A DNA stretch of 64,000 nt from Blastocystis sp. Blastoise (GCA_039096225.1 JBBPEB010000006.1:924501-988500); one strand, 5' to 3'; positions 22,005 to 42,993 are shown, counted from the stretch's first letter. Notes: generated from the sequence alone by a model not told the origin. Made by a program: numbers and translations.

Positions 22005-23556
22005 TTAAATACGAATTTGGTAATCACCAGAACGAGTCATATAACGAACCCATTTAGTAGTTTGATAAGAAGAATGTTCATAGACCTTAAGGAAACGTAC
22101 ATGTAAACCAGAAGCAGTGAACATAGGAACCGCGAAATTGACGGAAATCGGAGGCTTAGACCATACTTTAGAGACAGTTTGCTTTAATAATTTAACATCA
22201 CACTTGAATTCAATTTCTGTAGCACCGTTAACTTTCTTCATCTTCCAATCGATACAGGATTCAGAAGGATTATAAGTAACAATACCAGGAACAGCTTTAG
22301 GCATGATTTCAGCAGTATTAGGAGGTACAGGAATCTTTAATTCTACATTTTGAGAACTAACGTTCTTACTGAAATTAGCAACTAACTTGATATTGATATT
22401 AAGAAGAGTAGAAGAAGTTTCAGTGTAGTTAGGCATAATACGGAAGGGAATATTAATATTATCTGTGACACGATATTTCATAAGTTCGAATTCTCCATCC
22501 GGAGGAATGAAAGTAATAGTACGATCTTCATCGAATTTACCAAGACGGACACAACGATGGAAGGAACAATCATCAATTTCAACACCAGGAACTTTGCTCT
22601 TATCACCACCTTGTTTCTTCTTACCCTTAGAATCACTACTAATTAATAACTTATCATTAAGACCGAATCTACATTCAGGCATACCAGAAAGGAAGGATTT
22701 CATGATAATCTTACCAATAACTTCACTATGAAGAATGTTACCAGTTTGAGAAATAAGAATATTGACACTTTCATTGGTATCAATGTACATTTCATTTTTA
22801 CGATAGGTAATACCTTCACGACGCCTATATATATGAACAATATATATAATATAATAAGAATAAGAGAGAATTCAAAGGATATCATTCTATATATATAGAG
22901 AACATACCAATCGATAGCACCAGTAATTTGAGAGGTAATAGAAGTATCAGTAGCTTGTTCTTCAACAGTAGCCGTACCTAAACGAATGAAGTTCTTCATG
23001 ACTTCAATAGCACAATTTTGAGGATAACCATAATCAAGAACTTCTATATATATTATTATTATAGAAAAATATAAAAATAAAAAAATATTATATAAGTGAA
23101 TGATAATAAGATAATAATATACCATCGAAGATTTCGTAAACAACAGAGAATTGATTACGAAGATCATCATATATATAAGATGATTTATAAATTAATTAAC
23201 TTTAAAAAAACTTTGAATTTAGAAAAACATATCTATAGTATATAAAAAATATATACAGCTTGATATTCATTACCAAAATAACTCTTGAACATCTTGACAA
23301 GATGGAAAAGGAAATGGAAAATCATACCAGGATTAGCATTTCTCTTAGTAACAGCAACAATGTAGTGATCAGCGTTACGGACATAGATGAAAGAAGCTCC
23401 ATCAATATAGTGAATAGGAGGTAAAGTACCAGTATCCTTCTTAGCAATAACGTTTTGTCTGAAGGCATCAGCAGTTTCACGAGAAACATCACCTCTGTAG
23501 AAACGACGAATAATTTCTCTACCCTTGGTATCAATAACTAAAATAGCACTGATCAT
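22005..23556 (-). CDS. AP2M1: AP-2 complex mu (medium) subunit
   Basis: Four exons (23556-23257, 23168-23123, 23043-22908, 22824-22005) give 433 residues, matching AP-2 mu length. The longin-like N-domain (VDAFR-type sequence, KSYFG, DYGYPQN) precedes an RRREGITY-type linker and the mu homology domain with FLSGMPECRFGLND, PPDGEFELMKYR and VPMFTASGLHVRFLKV. It recognises Tyr-based sorting signals and PIP2 during clathrin endocytosis; overall it is closer to AP-2 than AP-1 mu. Introns 2 and 3 are standard. The first intron (23256-23169) has a GTATAT donor, but the frame and family alignment demand an acceptor ending TATATAT directly before GATGATCTT, with no AG. Either a rare splice or a small assembly deletion. 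Confidence 0.95.
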
Positions 23557-24158
23557 TTTGGTATATATATATAGATAAATTATATAAATGAAATGAAAAT
23601 CTTATACTTAGAAAAATGCTTGACGATCCTCTTCCGGCATTTACCGAGAAAACAAAATAAGATTTCTTTTCTGATTCCTTTTAAGGGCTGGATTTCTTTT
23701 CATTTCTTACCTATTTTTATTATTGAAATCTGAAAAATGTTAAATACCCCCACCAAAATAAAACAAAAAGTTCATTCCCATGAGAATCAATTGTTTTTCG
23801 CGATATCTTTTTGTTTTTCCATGATTTCTATTTCTATTTCATTGTTTATTTCCTAAATCTCTTTATGACTTTTATTTTATGTTAGTATCAAGAATATATG
23901 TTCACAAAGTATATAAAAGTATCTATGTATGCAAACTATGAAAGAAAAAAATAAATTCTTTGTGATCATGATTTGAAAAATTTTTTTTAGCATTTTAAGC
24001 ATATGAACTTTGTTGTAATATATATTTCAGAGCCATTTAGACAAACAAAACGATTAAGATATAAAAGTATTTTTATGAAGAGATACTTTTTTTCTAAGGA
24101 ATAGCAAACTAAAAGAATAAATAATAAAATAAATATATATATCTAAAGAATAACTTAT
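23557..24158. other. Upstream region of AP-2 mu, 3' flank of the ES1 gene
   Basis: About 600 bp, A/T-rich with a slightly GC-richer patch at 23610-23800 (CTTGACGATCCTCTTCCGGC, ATTCCCATGAGAATC) that probably includes the AP-2 mu promoter. No gene seen. Confidence 0.45.
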
Positions 24159-25312
24159 TTAAATTAAAGAAGCAACTTCTTTAACCATAGAAGCAACACT
24201 ATCTTCAATATTATCGATAGTTGTACTACACATATAAGCAGCAGAAGTAACAACTTTATTTTCTTTATCTACATTAGCTTCAGTCTCCTAATAATAAAAA
24301 TAATAAAAATAATAATATAATAATAATAATAATAAATATACATTTTTATTGATAACATTAGCACCAAAAGAGGAAGCCACTAAACAAGTTCCAGAAAAAG
24401 GCCATTTAGGAGATTCAATATTTTGACCAAAGGTAATAGATACTCCAGGAAGTACTTTGGATATAATAATAGGAGCGATACAACAAAGACCAATTGGCTT
24501 CTTATTATCATGGAAGTCATGTATTACATTAGCTACAGTTTCTATATATAGAATATATTATTAATATAATATTAATAGAAATTTAATATAACATTAAATA
24601 TATTATTAATAGAAATTTAATATAATATTAAATATAATATCTACATAAATATATAATAAAAATAAAAATATAAAAATATATTAATACAATAAATTAAAAA
24701 AAGAATTAAAAAAAATAAATACTACTTTTATCACGAATAAATACTAAAACATCTATATATATATATACCATTAACTTCCATATCAGCTCCTTTTATAGCA
24801 TAAGAACATAAGTTCTTTGCAGCGCCAAATCCACCAGGAATTATTAAAGCCTATAGAAAATACATCATATAGATTTATGGATAAAATAACTCAAGTAAAA
24901 TGTAATAGGCAAATCAGTTAATAAAATATATATAAATACACTGTAGTCTTCAGATTTAAGTTCAGAGAGAGGTTTACAATCTCCACGACATATTCTATAT
25001 ATATGAATATAAAAATAGATATTATCAAAACAAATGATATACCTGCTACTTTCAACAAGCACATTTCTCGTTTCCTTCATCTCTTCACCCTATTCATAGA
25101 TTAAATTATATATATTTCAAAGAATATATGAAATTATATACAGTAAGATGATTGATGACGTGATATTGAGGGATATCGGGAGCAAAACATTGATAATCGA
25201 GACCATTTCTACGAATAGAAACTAATACAAAAACAGCTTCTTGGATTTCAGAACCATCATTGACACCACATCCAGCAAGAATAACAGCAACAGGTTTATT
25301 GACTTTTTGCAT
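24159..25312 (-). CDS. ES1/ElbB-family protein (DJ-1/PfpI superfamily)
   Basis: Six exons (25312-25142, 25089-25043, 24994-24940, 24850-24769, 24541-24342, 24287-24159) encode 227 residues, the size of ElbB/ES1. The start VAVILAGCGVNDGSEIQEAV is the family signature. CFAPDIPQYHVINHL, RGDCKPLSELKSEDY, IIPGGFGAAKNLC, KPIGLCCIAPII and a VVTSAAYMC end follow, with the nucleophile Cys of the class-I amidotransferase-like fold at GLCC. Animal members are mitochondrial; bacterial ElbB has weak glyoxalase activity and an uncertain role. This copy has no clear presequence (MQKVNKPVAV), so cytosolic location is possible. All introns are GT-AG. Confidence 0.93.
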
Positions 25313-25712
25313 TTTTAAAAATTATAATTTGAATAGAATTGAACGAATTTAAGTAAATTAATGTTTTTTATTGAAAGTATGGAATTCATTTAAAGAAATA
25401 AGCATATGAACTTTTGGTTACAAATATCGTTCAACCAATGAATGAAGCTTCTCTTCTAGAACATCATTAAGAATCGAAGACTTCTCCATAAAAACACAAA
25501 TGAATTCTCATTTGTTCACAAATAGTAGAGACTATTCCTTGTTCTTTTTTACTGTTAAAGAACAATCTTTTTCTTCTATATTGATATATATCCTACTCTA
25601 TTGATTATAACTATTTATATATAGTTAACATTCTAAATAATAATTGATAGGTTCTTTTAGTTGTGAATCACTTTTATGTTCCTAAAAAAAAGAGAAAAAA
25701 ATTAAAAAATTT
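25313..25712. other. Intergenic, 5' flank of the ES1 gene
   Basis: About 400 bp of A/T-rich DNA between the ES1 start and the tRNA-Gly 3' end. No gene seen. Confidence 0.5.
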
Positions 25713-25783
25713 GCGTAAACCGGGAATTGAACCCGGACCTCCACCTTGGAAGGGTGGAATCCTAACCATTAGACCATTTACGC
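25712..25783 (-). tRNA. tRNA-Gly (TCC)
   Basis: On the minus strand the acceptor stem GCGTAAA pairs with TTTACGC. The anticodon stem CCACC/GGTGG encloses CTTCCAA with anticodon TCC at 25750-25748. The T arm has CGGGTTCAATTCCCG and the discriminator base is A. T-rich DNA follows. No intron. Confidence 0.96.
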
Positions 25784-25918
25784 CATGTTATGAAATTTTT
25801 CTGAAGCCATTTTGAGTCTAGAGTATATTACAAATAATAGATTATACTTATTAAGTATTACGCATAGAATAGAAAACTAAACAAACATATCATAAATGGT
25901 AATTAATTATATATATTT

Positions 25919-26719
25919 TTAGTGTTTACTTTCTATATGATATACTTCGTAATCATACACTTTGAAGAGGTATTTATTGCCTGTCCATTCAGATCTTATG
26001 GTAGAATCACAAAAATGAGACAAATTAAATGAATCAATATATACATATCCATTTGAGTCATCATGAGGTGAATATTCAAAAAAAGAAGATTCAGACTCGT
26101 TACATTTATTATCGATATAAATGTCGTAATTAAGATTACCAAAGATAGGTCCTGCTTTTTTATCATGCTTGATAGTATTCCCTTTTCCACGACACGGGAA
26201 AACCATAGAGTTCGTTTGATTAGGAGTATGAAGCGAAAAAATAAACGACGAAGGATCTCGAATATATTCATCTAGAATATAAAATTGATAGAATTGTAAT
26301 ATATATTTATAAATATAATTAATAAATATATAATAAATATATAATAAATATAATAATAAATATAATAATAAATATAATAATAAATATAATAATAAATAAA
26401 ATAATAAATATAATAATAAATATATTATAAACTAATAATATAATTATAAATATATAATAAACTAATAATATAATTATAAATATATAATAAACTAATAATA
26501 TAAAGATAGTCCTCTTATACTATATATAGGTTCATACATGTCGAGGACCATGAGATTGATGTATATCCTCCAAATAAGGAATAGGAGTCTTTAGTCAATA
26601 CTTTTATAAGAGTAAGGGTCTCCCCGCGATTATCACAATATTTATGAAATCGACTTGCTTGATAGCCATCACGACTGGCTCTATATATAAATATATATTT
26701 TAATAATATTATAAACATA

Positions 26720-26759
<40 letters not shown>

Positions 26760-27807
26760 CAAGTCTATGAAGCATGATTATATACCCTAGTAGAAATTAT
26801 TAAGTGTATCGATTAAAGGAATATTTCATATATATATACCTGAATAATAAAGACCATTGTTTATTTGGACACCAACTATTCAGTTTATAAGCTTCATAGG
26901 AATTCATTAATTGACTTTCTTTGAAGTTTATAGAGATCGTTGTATCTATTTTTGATTCATCCAACGGAATATTCAAAGACTTAAAATCTAATAATATATT
27001 CTTAATTTCTGATTTCTCCACATTCTCAAAGGGAAGACAGTTATAAAGTAAATAATCGGTTATAATACTCATGTGATGAATAGAACCAGGAACATGAAAA
27101 CCATCATAATCGATGTCATATACTAAATTATAGAGATTATCAGGACGTAATAAACAGTCTGAAAGAGAGGGATTGAGGAACAACTCTGCTGAAAGTGTAT
27201 ATACTTGATTATTCTGATCTATATAATTGATTAATTTTTCTTTTTGTTTACTGAGAATTAAATTATCTACATTATAGGGAGATAATTGAAGAGGAATATC
27301 GATCTTATAATGTACAAACGAATTATATAATTTATATAATATCTTTGATGAATATCGACCCGTAATCAACCGATTGGTACGTAAATAATTAATGACTATT
27401 TCAAAAATATCATCATCATCATCTAAATCAACCTCCAAAGGCTGATCATACAATTTCCTATCAAAATACAATTCTGCTAACACACAAGAAGCATGTTTCA
27501 TGAGGTTTGATTGCTCTATTTCGTATTTCTTTGTTCGATTCTTGAAATAAAACGTCATTATACAGTCTTTCGAGTTCAATGGAAGTACGTGAAGTGCTAT
27601 ATATTATTAATATATGATAATAAGAAATAATACGTGTGACATTTTGATTTGATTGCGTTAACTTGTGTGTAGTTATAACTCTTTCATCATCAGAAGTATT
27701 TAAAACACTTTCCACTATATAATATTATAAATAATAGAAAAGTGAATACGTTTCACATTCTCATTTGTTTTATTTGATCCTTTATTAAATGTTGATCGAA
27801 AAAACAT
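25919..27807 (-). CDS. BTB-TLDc domain protein
   Basis: Five exons (27807-27750, 27714-27634, 27596-26840, 26680-26538, 26271-25919) give 463 residues; every junction keeps frame with GT-AG signals. Residues about 45-145 resemble a BTB/POZ fold (an acidic DLDDDDDIFEIVINYLRTN strand-helix region after a SCVLAELYFDR helix). The C-terminal third is a TLDc domain: WSLLFRASRDGYQASRFH, CDNRGETLTLIKV, SLFGGYTSISW, then DPSSFIFSLHTPNQTN, GPIFG...DIYI and a final FKVYDYEVYHIE. BTB-TLDc proteins occur widely in protists; the TLDc fold is linked to oxidative-stress protection and V-ATPase interaction in animals. Role here unknown. The last intron is filled with AATAAATAT repeats. Confidence 0.85.
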
Positions 27808-28703
27808 TCGTAATTTAATTTAAAAACAAACTAAAATAAATAATATATGTGTATAAAATGTATAAAATGAATGATGAATTAAAAATACGGTAATTCTTCA
27901 TTTTTTACTGTTATATTTCATATTAACTTGGGAATTCATGTTTTCATTTTGATTCATAATATTCTTTGTTTTATGTTAAATAATATATGTATATATGTAG
28001 AAATTATTGACATTGAGAAAAAAAAATGATAATAACAAAAAAATAAGTAGAATAAAAGTATTATTGTGATGAATTGCAAAAGAATGAAAACCTGCGATAA
28101 GATGGATATATAATATATTAATATTTAAAAGGATCTCAATAACGTATATATTATCATATTTCATGATTCCATAGAACCTATAAAGATTTCATCACCTTAT
28201 GAAAATATTAATTGTATCTCTCTGTTGTACTATTTTTTTTATTCTCTTTTAATAATTACTTGCTTTCAATCAATTTATTAGATATATATGAAGTATTTAT
28301 ATGAATATAAATAACTGATTAATATGTTTTATACAAAATAAAACAACCCATTTGTGTGAAATACATATATATATAAACAGTGATATTGAGGAGTATATAG
28401 AGTGATTGTAAATAGACGATGTGAGTAAAACCATATTTCTCATTCATGTTTTGTTTTACTAAAACATATATCTATAGTGTCGTATATCCTTATTTATGCT
28501 AAGAATAATATATATAACATACTCTCTACATGTATTATTATGTAGTATACTTGAAATAATAAAACGATAATATATATATATATTTGAAGAATGGAACAAG
28601 AATATTATTCAAACAACAGTAATAATTAAAAGAAAAAAATGTTAAAATTAGAAAAGAAATGAATGAAAAAGTTTTATGTTATTACTTATTGAAAAAAAGT
28701 GAT
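27808..28703. other. A+T-rich intergenic DNA
   Basis: About 0.9 kb between the BTB-TLDc start and the RING gene stop. No supported exon, RNA or repeat. Confidence 0.5.
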
Positions 28704-29823
28704 TTATAATTGTGGACTAATAAATAGTATCTATATATATAAGAATATATTGAATATGAATATATATATAGATACAATGGCACCATCTGTATCAGGATAT
28801 ATTTGTGCAATTTGTTTGAGTGTGAGAGATTCGTCGTCAATTTGAATCAACTATATATATATATAGATAACTATAAAGATAGAGAAGAGAATATAAGAAG
28901 AGGAAATTATATATAATAAAACAGATAGTATATATACAAATAGAATATATATATTATATATATATACTTGATGGTCTTCTCCTTGTGCAAAGAAGAGAAA
29001 TATAAAAGGTGCCCAAATATCATTGGTAGGGAGTAATGTATCTGTGATATAATCACGAATATACTGGATCTATATCATAATAGTATATAATATATATAAT
29101 ATATCATAATAGTATATAATATAATAGTATATAATATAATAGTATATAATATAATATAATATAATATAATAGTATATAATATAATATAATATAATATAAT
29201 AGTATATAATATAATATAATATAATATAATAGTATATAATAGTATATAATATAATATGCCTTTGTGTCTAGACTAGCTTGAATATCATTAAATGAATACG
29301 GATTATCCAGGGGATAACGAGGGTCATATTGTAATAGAAGACGAATTGACTAAAGATAGAGACATATAGTTTAAGCAAAATGTAAGAACAATATAATAAT
29401 AATCAAACAAACAAACAAAAAAGAAATAAAAGTCAATAAATATATACATTTGATTTTGCTTCCATATGAAATTTCTGGTTTTTACTCTCTACCGGATAAA
29501 GATGCTTTTTCACAATTTGGATAATTTGGTCAAACTTCTCATCATCCCTAAATATGACAATGTAATAAACAAATTAGTTTATACCGAAGATGTCTTCTTG
29601 TAGGTATCTTGATTCGACAGAAAGGACAAATAGCTCCAGATTTTCGTAAACTTTTCTGTATACAATCTTTACAGAAACGATGCATACACTATTAGAATAT
29701 TAACTCAGCTTTCTAAGCTAGTTTAATTACCATTTTAGAGACTTGAGATTCTTTTATATAATCTAAACAAATAGGACAGCTTAAAACATGAACCAATAAA
29801 TCAAGTCTTTGACTTTTTGTCAT
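28704..29823 (-). CDS. RING1/RNF2-like E3 ubiquitin ligase
   Basis: Seven small exons (29823-29731, 29688-29585, 29547-29448, 29349-29260, 29069-28968, 28850-28776, 28730-28704) give 196 residues. The C3HC4 RING starts LSCPICLDYI and continues CMHRFCKDCIQKSLRK and CPFCRIKIPTRRHLR, with Cys16, 19, 32, His34, Cys37, 40, 52, 55. This order and the following DDEKFDQIIQ block are very like RING1/RNF2, the catalytic core of Polycomb complex PRC1 that ubiquitylates histone H2A. The C-terminal ~80 residues could be a short RAWUL-like ubiquitin fold ending in ILFISPQL, but that is weak. Intron 4 uses a GC donor (AAG|GCATAT). It faces the LeuRS gene across a 218-bp shared promoter. Confidence 0.8.
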
Positions 29824-30041
29824 CTATCTCTCATTAGATATACGTACATAGGATATACAATAATCTGCTTTGTCTTATCACTCATTTTAAGTGGTTATAC
29901 AAGCTACAATCTGTTTAAAAAATAAAAATGAGAAGCTGATTTTTTCTGAAAAAGTTTTCATTTTATTATTCATTATTCTGTTCTATATCAAATCTTAAAG
30001 TTTGATTAGATATACGATCAGACCAAAACTATACAATAAAA
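29824..30041. promoter_or_regulatory. 218-bp divergent promoter between RING ligase and LeuRS
   Basis: The two start codons face away from each other with only 218 bp between them, so both promoters must overlap or abut here. No motif recognised. Confidence 0.5.
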
Positions 30042-34063
<4,022 letters not shown>

Positions 34064-34416
34064 TGTATAATTAAATAAAAAAATATTCATTTCTCTCTAT
34101 TTATGTGCATTATCTGTTTTTGCTATTATTAATTATTTAAAATCATGTGTATACTATGAAATAACCATGTTTTATTAAAAACATATTTTCTAATTATTTT
34201 TTGTTTGTTTGTTTTACAATAATGTGATTATAAGAATAAAGATATATATGCTTCTTGATACCATATATTTGTTAAAATTGCTTTTATAGTTAATTTCAAA
34301 TACTCTTAAAACATGAATGTTACTGGTTTCTTAAGGAATGAAAATAAAGTTATTCGTTGAGATATGTATAAAGCAAAACATAGTTATAATGTAATGAATC
34401 ACATCAATATATATAT
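34064..34416. other. Convergent 3' spacer
   Basis: 353 bp A/T-rich DNA between the LeuRS and glyoxalase-II-like stop codons. Nothing else seen. Confidence 0.5.
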
Positions 34417-36041
34417 TTATATAAACTTATTAAAGAATTTATTGGGTTTAAGTTCATCGAAATGTATACGTGAGTTATATATATATTTAAAGGCTTCGTA
34501 GGGATCTGTCATCTTCACATCTTCTAATAGAGAAGGAGCGTATGCCTAGAAGAATATATATATATATATATATATATATTAATAAACGATATATATATAT
34601 ATTAATAAACAATATATATATATATATATATTAATAAACAATATATATATATATTAATAAACAATATATATATATTAATAAACAATATATATATATATAT
34701 ATATATATATTAATAAACGATATATATATATATTAATAAACAATATATATATACCCTAAAGAATGGATTATGAAGAATTTCATTTTTAAGACAGGTGGGA
34801 GTTGTAGGTCTAGAAAAATAATCACGGGAATTATGATGATTAAGAAAAATAATAAATATTAAATAAGAAAAATTTATATTGAATAAACATGATATTCAGT
34901 GTATAAATATATAAGTGCTAATTATATGATTATAATCAGTATATATACCTTGCTTTTTGAAGTTGTTTTTTAAGCCAGAATTTTCTATCTCTGAGTATTT
35001 TAATATTACTGGGTTCAATAAACTTAGAGAATGCGAGAGAACGATAGGTCATTTCATGACCATAAAATATAGAGGTTTCTATAGGGTAGGAAGAAAGAGT
35101 GGAGTATCTATATATAGATATATATGTAAGCAAAGAAAATTAATATCAATATATAGATATATTCAATTAATATTATATATATAATAAACAGTATATATAT
35201 ATATAAACATAAGAGAATATGATTTATCTATACATAAAATCAAAAAGTAGTTTTTCTTTTCCTTCAACTAGGTTTCCTGTAGAAGCGAAGCATATCGAAT
35301 CTCCCGTGAATAAAATAGGAGCCATATCTTTAGGGTTGAGTTCATAGAGGAGACTTTCAGGGGAGTGATAAGAGGCGTCATGGATTTTGAAGTGAAAACC
35401 GTGAATATCAATTTCTTGACCTGATTTCACTTCATCCGTTAATGTTGATTGTAACTAGATATTTATTAATATAGTAATAACGATAAGATAAGTATTATTA
35501 AGAATAATAAGTATGATATACATCATAATTATACTAAAAATAGTGTTATTATGAATACTATTAATGATATAATGAATGAATAATAATAAATAACAATAGT
35601 ATAATAACAAATAACAATAGTATAATAATAAATATAATGAATATAAAAATCATAATGAACATAATAAAATAACGACAATAATGAACATAACAAAAATACT
35701 GCTTCACAATTGGGTCCATAGAAATGTAATTTAGGAAAAGCTTCTTTGATCTTTTCATTTCCTAAACAATGATTTTTATGACCATGCGTATTCAGGACAC
35801 CTACTAGTTCACACTGTTGCTTGTCTACTGCTTGTAAAGTAACTTGAGCATCACCGGGATCAACAATAAAACAAGTTAAGTTAGCCTGATTAACAACCAC
35901 ATAAGTATAATTATCATGTAAACAAGGGATCGTCACGACTTTGACGTGATCATTTAATTGATTATTAATTACTGAATGATATTGCTTTGCAAATAAGGAC
36001 GCATTCTTAAGAATACGAGTCGAACAAATTCTCGTAAGCAT
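34417..36041 (-). CDS. Glyoxalase II-like metallo-beta-lactamase-fold hydrolase with altered metal motif
   Basis: Five exons (36041-35700, 35454-35234, 35107-34949, 34809-34755, 34545-34417) give 301 residues. An Arg/Ser-rich start (MLTRICSTRILKNASLF) suggests organelle import. The beta-lactamase-fold core has CLHDNYTYVVV, FIVDPGD and then NTHGHKNH, where glyoxalase II normally has THxHxDH: Asp is Asn. The later His (YHSPES), Asp (FTGDSICF) and His (YGHEMTYRSLAFSKF) ligands remain, and the C-terminal helical domain ends NPFFR and TDPYEAFKY like hydroxyacylglutathione hydrolases. It should hydrolyse a thioester such as S-lactoylglutathione, but loss of one second-site ligand may weaken binuclear metal binding or change specificity. 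Four introns, all GT-AG. Confidence 0.85.
34559..34748. repeat. Intronic minisatellite (TTAATAAACAATATATATA)n
   Basis: About eight copies of ATTAATAAACAATATATATA-like units fill the last intron of the glyoxalase-II-like gene, with TAAACGATATAT variants. Confidence 0.85.
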
Positions 36042-36292
36042 TGAATATAGATCAATTTATGATATAATAGAAGAATATTCTTTTGTAAACTTTTTGTTTT
36101 TTTCTATTAAGAACTGAATATTGTTTAAGCGAGAATCAGTTTTTATAAAAAAATTCTTAAATTGGGGGGAAAATGAAACAATTGTATTTTGATTAATTAA
36201 TTATTAATCTTATTGTTAACTATAAAATTTAGTATAACATTTTATTGAGCATGATCAAGAAATTAAAAGTTATATAAATATAGATTATTCAA

Positions 36293-38052
36293 ATGGAATC
36301 ATTTAAAGAGCGAATGCAAAAGCGTCAGGAAGAGCTACGTCTGAAGCGTGAAACTTATCAGAAAGAGATGGAAGAAACAAAGAATAAAGAGGAAAGCACT
36401 GAATACTTTCAAAAACAGTTCAATCACATGGTAGAAAGTATTTTTTAATGTTTTTATTTGTTTAGTATCTTTTTATAGATATACAAGCATCGTTCAATGA
36501 TATAAGAACGAGAAACATAAAGGATAAGGATCAATTGAAGGATCTGAATGAGTTGGTTTCGAAAACAAGTCAGTATGTTACTGAGAGTTCATATTTTTTA
36601 ACTTCATTTGATCATTCTCAATCTATAAAAGTACGAGCATTTATGTTAAATTATTAGAACTATTATAGATATTACAAGATTTATCGACAGATATAGCGAA
36701 TTATTCGAATTCTCTTTTTCAAAAAAAATTCAGTTTTGGATCTCTTCATAATAATATAAGTAATTCTACAAGAATTTCTATATCTGAGTCACCAAAAACA
36801 TATACAAATAAGTATAATTTTAATCATTTTAAATTATTTATTATTATTATGTTTGTTGTATATAGTTCGAAAGTGTCTAATGATGATAAAGGTATATAAT
36901 AATAAGATAATAATAATAATAAGATTGATAATAATATTATGAATAATAATATTATTATTATCTCAGATAATAATAAATATAATAATAAGATAATAATAAT
37001 AATAAGATTGATAATAATATTATGAATAATAATATTATTATTATCTCAGATAATAGTAATATAATAATAAGTATAATAATAAGTATAATAATATCTCAGA
37101 TAATAATAATGATACTATTTTCAGTAGAAACCCATGAACCTGTGTTAGAAAAGCAAGTTATTCGCGGTTATACAAAGGATCAAGATATGTATTTGAAAAA
37201 CTTGGAGAATTCATATATTAACATGTATATATATATAGAAGACTATTATTTTGATCTCTTTTTTTCTCTATTTCTTCTATATATATAATAATATATTTCT
37301 TTTTCTTTTCTTCAATAAATATAATAGATATATATAGAAAAGAGGAGTTGTTGTCAGCAACACTTACTGCTGTTAATAGCAGTATCATCTTTCTACATAA
37401 TATCAATGGAAGTATATATATAGAGAACTGTCATAATTCTATATTCATTATACGTGGACGACAAGTATATATATATATATATATATATAACAAATTTGAT
37501 ATTGAATATCATTTTCATCCTTTTTCTTTAATATATTCTCTTTATTATTGTGATACTCTATAGTTGCGTATTCATGACTCTTCTTCCCTCTTCTTCTCCT
37601 TATATATGATTAATGGACCGATATTTGAAAATTGTAACGATTTTCATTTTGTGCCCTTCCCTCAGAAGCTTCTTTCTCTATATCATGACTGCGTATATAT
37701 ATATATTATTTTATTTTATTATTTATTTTATTTTGTTTTATTATATATTTTATTATTCTCTTAAAATAATAATAAATTATAATAATAAATCATAATAATA
37801 ATATATATATAGCTATCTGAATTACCCAATCATTTTGATGAAATTAAAGATTTCAATTGGTTAAAAACTATACATTCTCCAAATTTCTCAAGTGCTTCGT
37901 CTTCATCATTAGATTCTCTTTCATCTTCTATGTTCTCGAATAATTCTATATCTAATAAAGATATTCAAAACATCACAACAACTATTATTCACAATGAAGA
38001 ACTCATTCTTGAACAAGTAAAACTCTTCTTAGCAATTCTATACTGCGAATAA
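36293..38052 (+). CDS. TBCC: Tubulin-folding cofactor C
   Basis: Eight exons (36293-36437, 36479-36630, 36669-36811, 36866-36891, 37125-37224, 37338-37464, 37564-37692, 37813-38052) give 353 residues. The N-terminal third is a charged helical bundle (ERMQKRQEELRLKRETYQKE) as in the spectrin-like domain of cofactor C. The C-terminal beta-helix (C-CAP) shows the family's repeated short strands, the RIHDSSSLFFSLYMINGPIFENC block with the conserved Arg finger region (QLRIHDS across a splice), PFPQKL and DFNWL. It acts as a GAP for beta-tubulin in the cofactor supercomplex. A run GTATATATATAG at about 37411 looks like a micro-intron but encodes conserved SIYIENC and is kept as coding. Its start faces the glyoxalase-II-like gene across 251 bp. 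Confidence 0.92.
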
Positions 38053-38668
38053 ATGAAATTATGTTTTTATTAATTAAATATTTAGTTTTCTAAGTTATTT
38101 AAAATGATTATATTTATTTTTTAGTAAATTGATTCGTTTGTAATTTTTCCACTGTTTGTGTATGTAAATCCATTTCTATCTTACCGCATGGTAATTAATA
38201 GGATGCTTTTATGTATCATATCTTGACAAAACCAAAACAATGAATAAGTGTCAATTGCAGATTATTTAAATAATCATATGCCTTATTAAATATCTAATCA
38301 ATTCGAATAAGGATATAAGTCATCAATATTTATATGAATTAAAAAACATAATATATACTGTTTTGAATCAGAAAGACAGTTTGTACCTTTTTTTCAGCAA
38401 GATTAAAATAAAAATTGTGGAAAAAATGATCGTTTCTCTATAAAATGAATACTATTCCCAGAAGTATCGTCTGAAACGATGCTTAAAACGAAACAAATAG
38501 TATACACGTCATACTTTTTATTGAAGAGTTCTAAGTTTACTTATAATCAATTCTTTTAAAGAGTAGTAGTACAATATTACAAGGATTCTCTTTTTAAAGA
38601 AAGTGGTTCTTCTGTTGTTTAACATTTTTTTCACGTAACTCTACATTGTATCGATTTCTTTCTTTGAT
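38053..38668. other. A+T-rich intergenic DNA
   Basis: 616 bp between TBCC and the BTB-like gene, including the latter's promoter. No gene or repeat seen. Confidence 0.5.
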
Positions 38669-42533
<3,865 letters not shown>

Positions 42534-42993
42534 AATAATTATTATTTGTATATAAACTATATTTTTATACATATATATTAATTTCTTATAGAAATACTGA
42601 TATATATATTTCTATTAATATATTAACTCTTGCTTATCTCTCCCTTGATGTTTTTTCTATATTATTTATTGATTGCATTAAGTGTTTAAATAGTTCAGCT
42701 CGTTAAGGGAATTATAAATAATAATATTTGTTTTTAACTATTATCTATTATTCATATGAATGTACAAAACAATCAATACTATAAAAAAATATTTCATTTA
42801 AACATAACTGAAAATTAAAACAAAAAATAAATGAAAATAATAATAAGATACAAAAAAATTAAATAATAATAACAAAAAAAAATGAGAGTCTATGTTAATA
42901 AAATGGTTTTCAAAATTATTTATTTTTCAATGAAAATAGAAAGAAATAATCATATAGAAAACATTGAAGAATAAATAATATCTAAATCACGAC
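42534..42993. other. Convergent 3' spacer
   Basis: 460 bp A/T-rich DNA between two convergent stop codons. Nothing else seen. Confidence 0.5.

Noticed and set aside
37411-37422. 12-bp GTATATATATAG micro-intron in TBCC
   Set aside because: It encodes in-frame residues that fit the cofactor C beta-helix and is shorter than any plausible intron.
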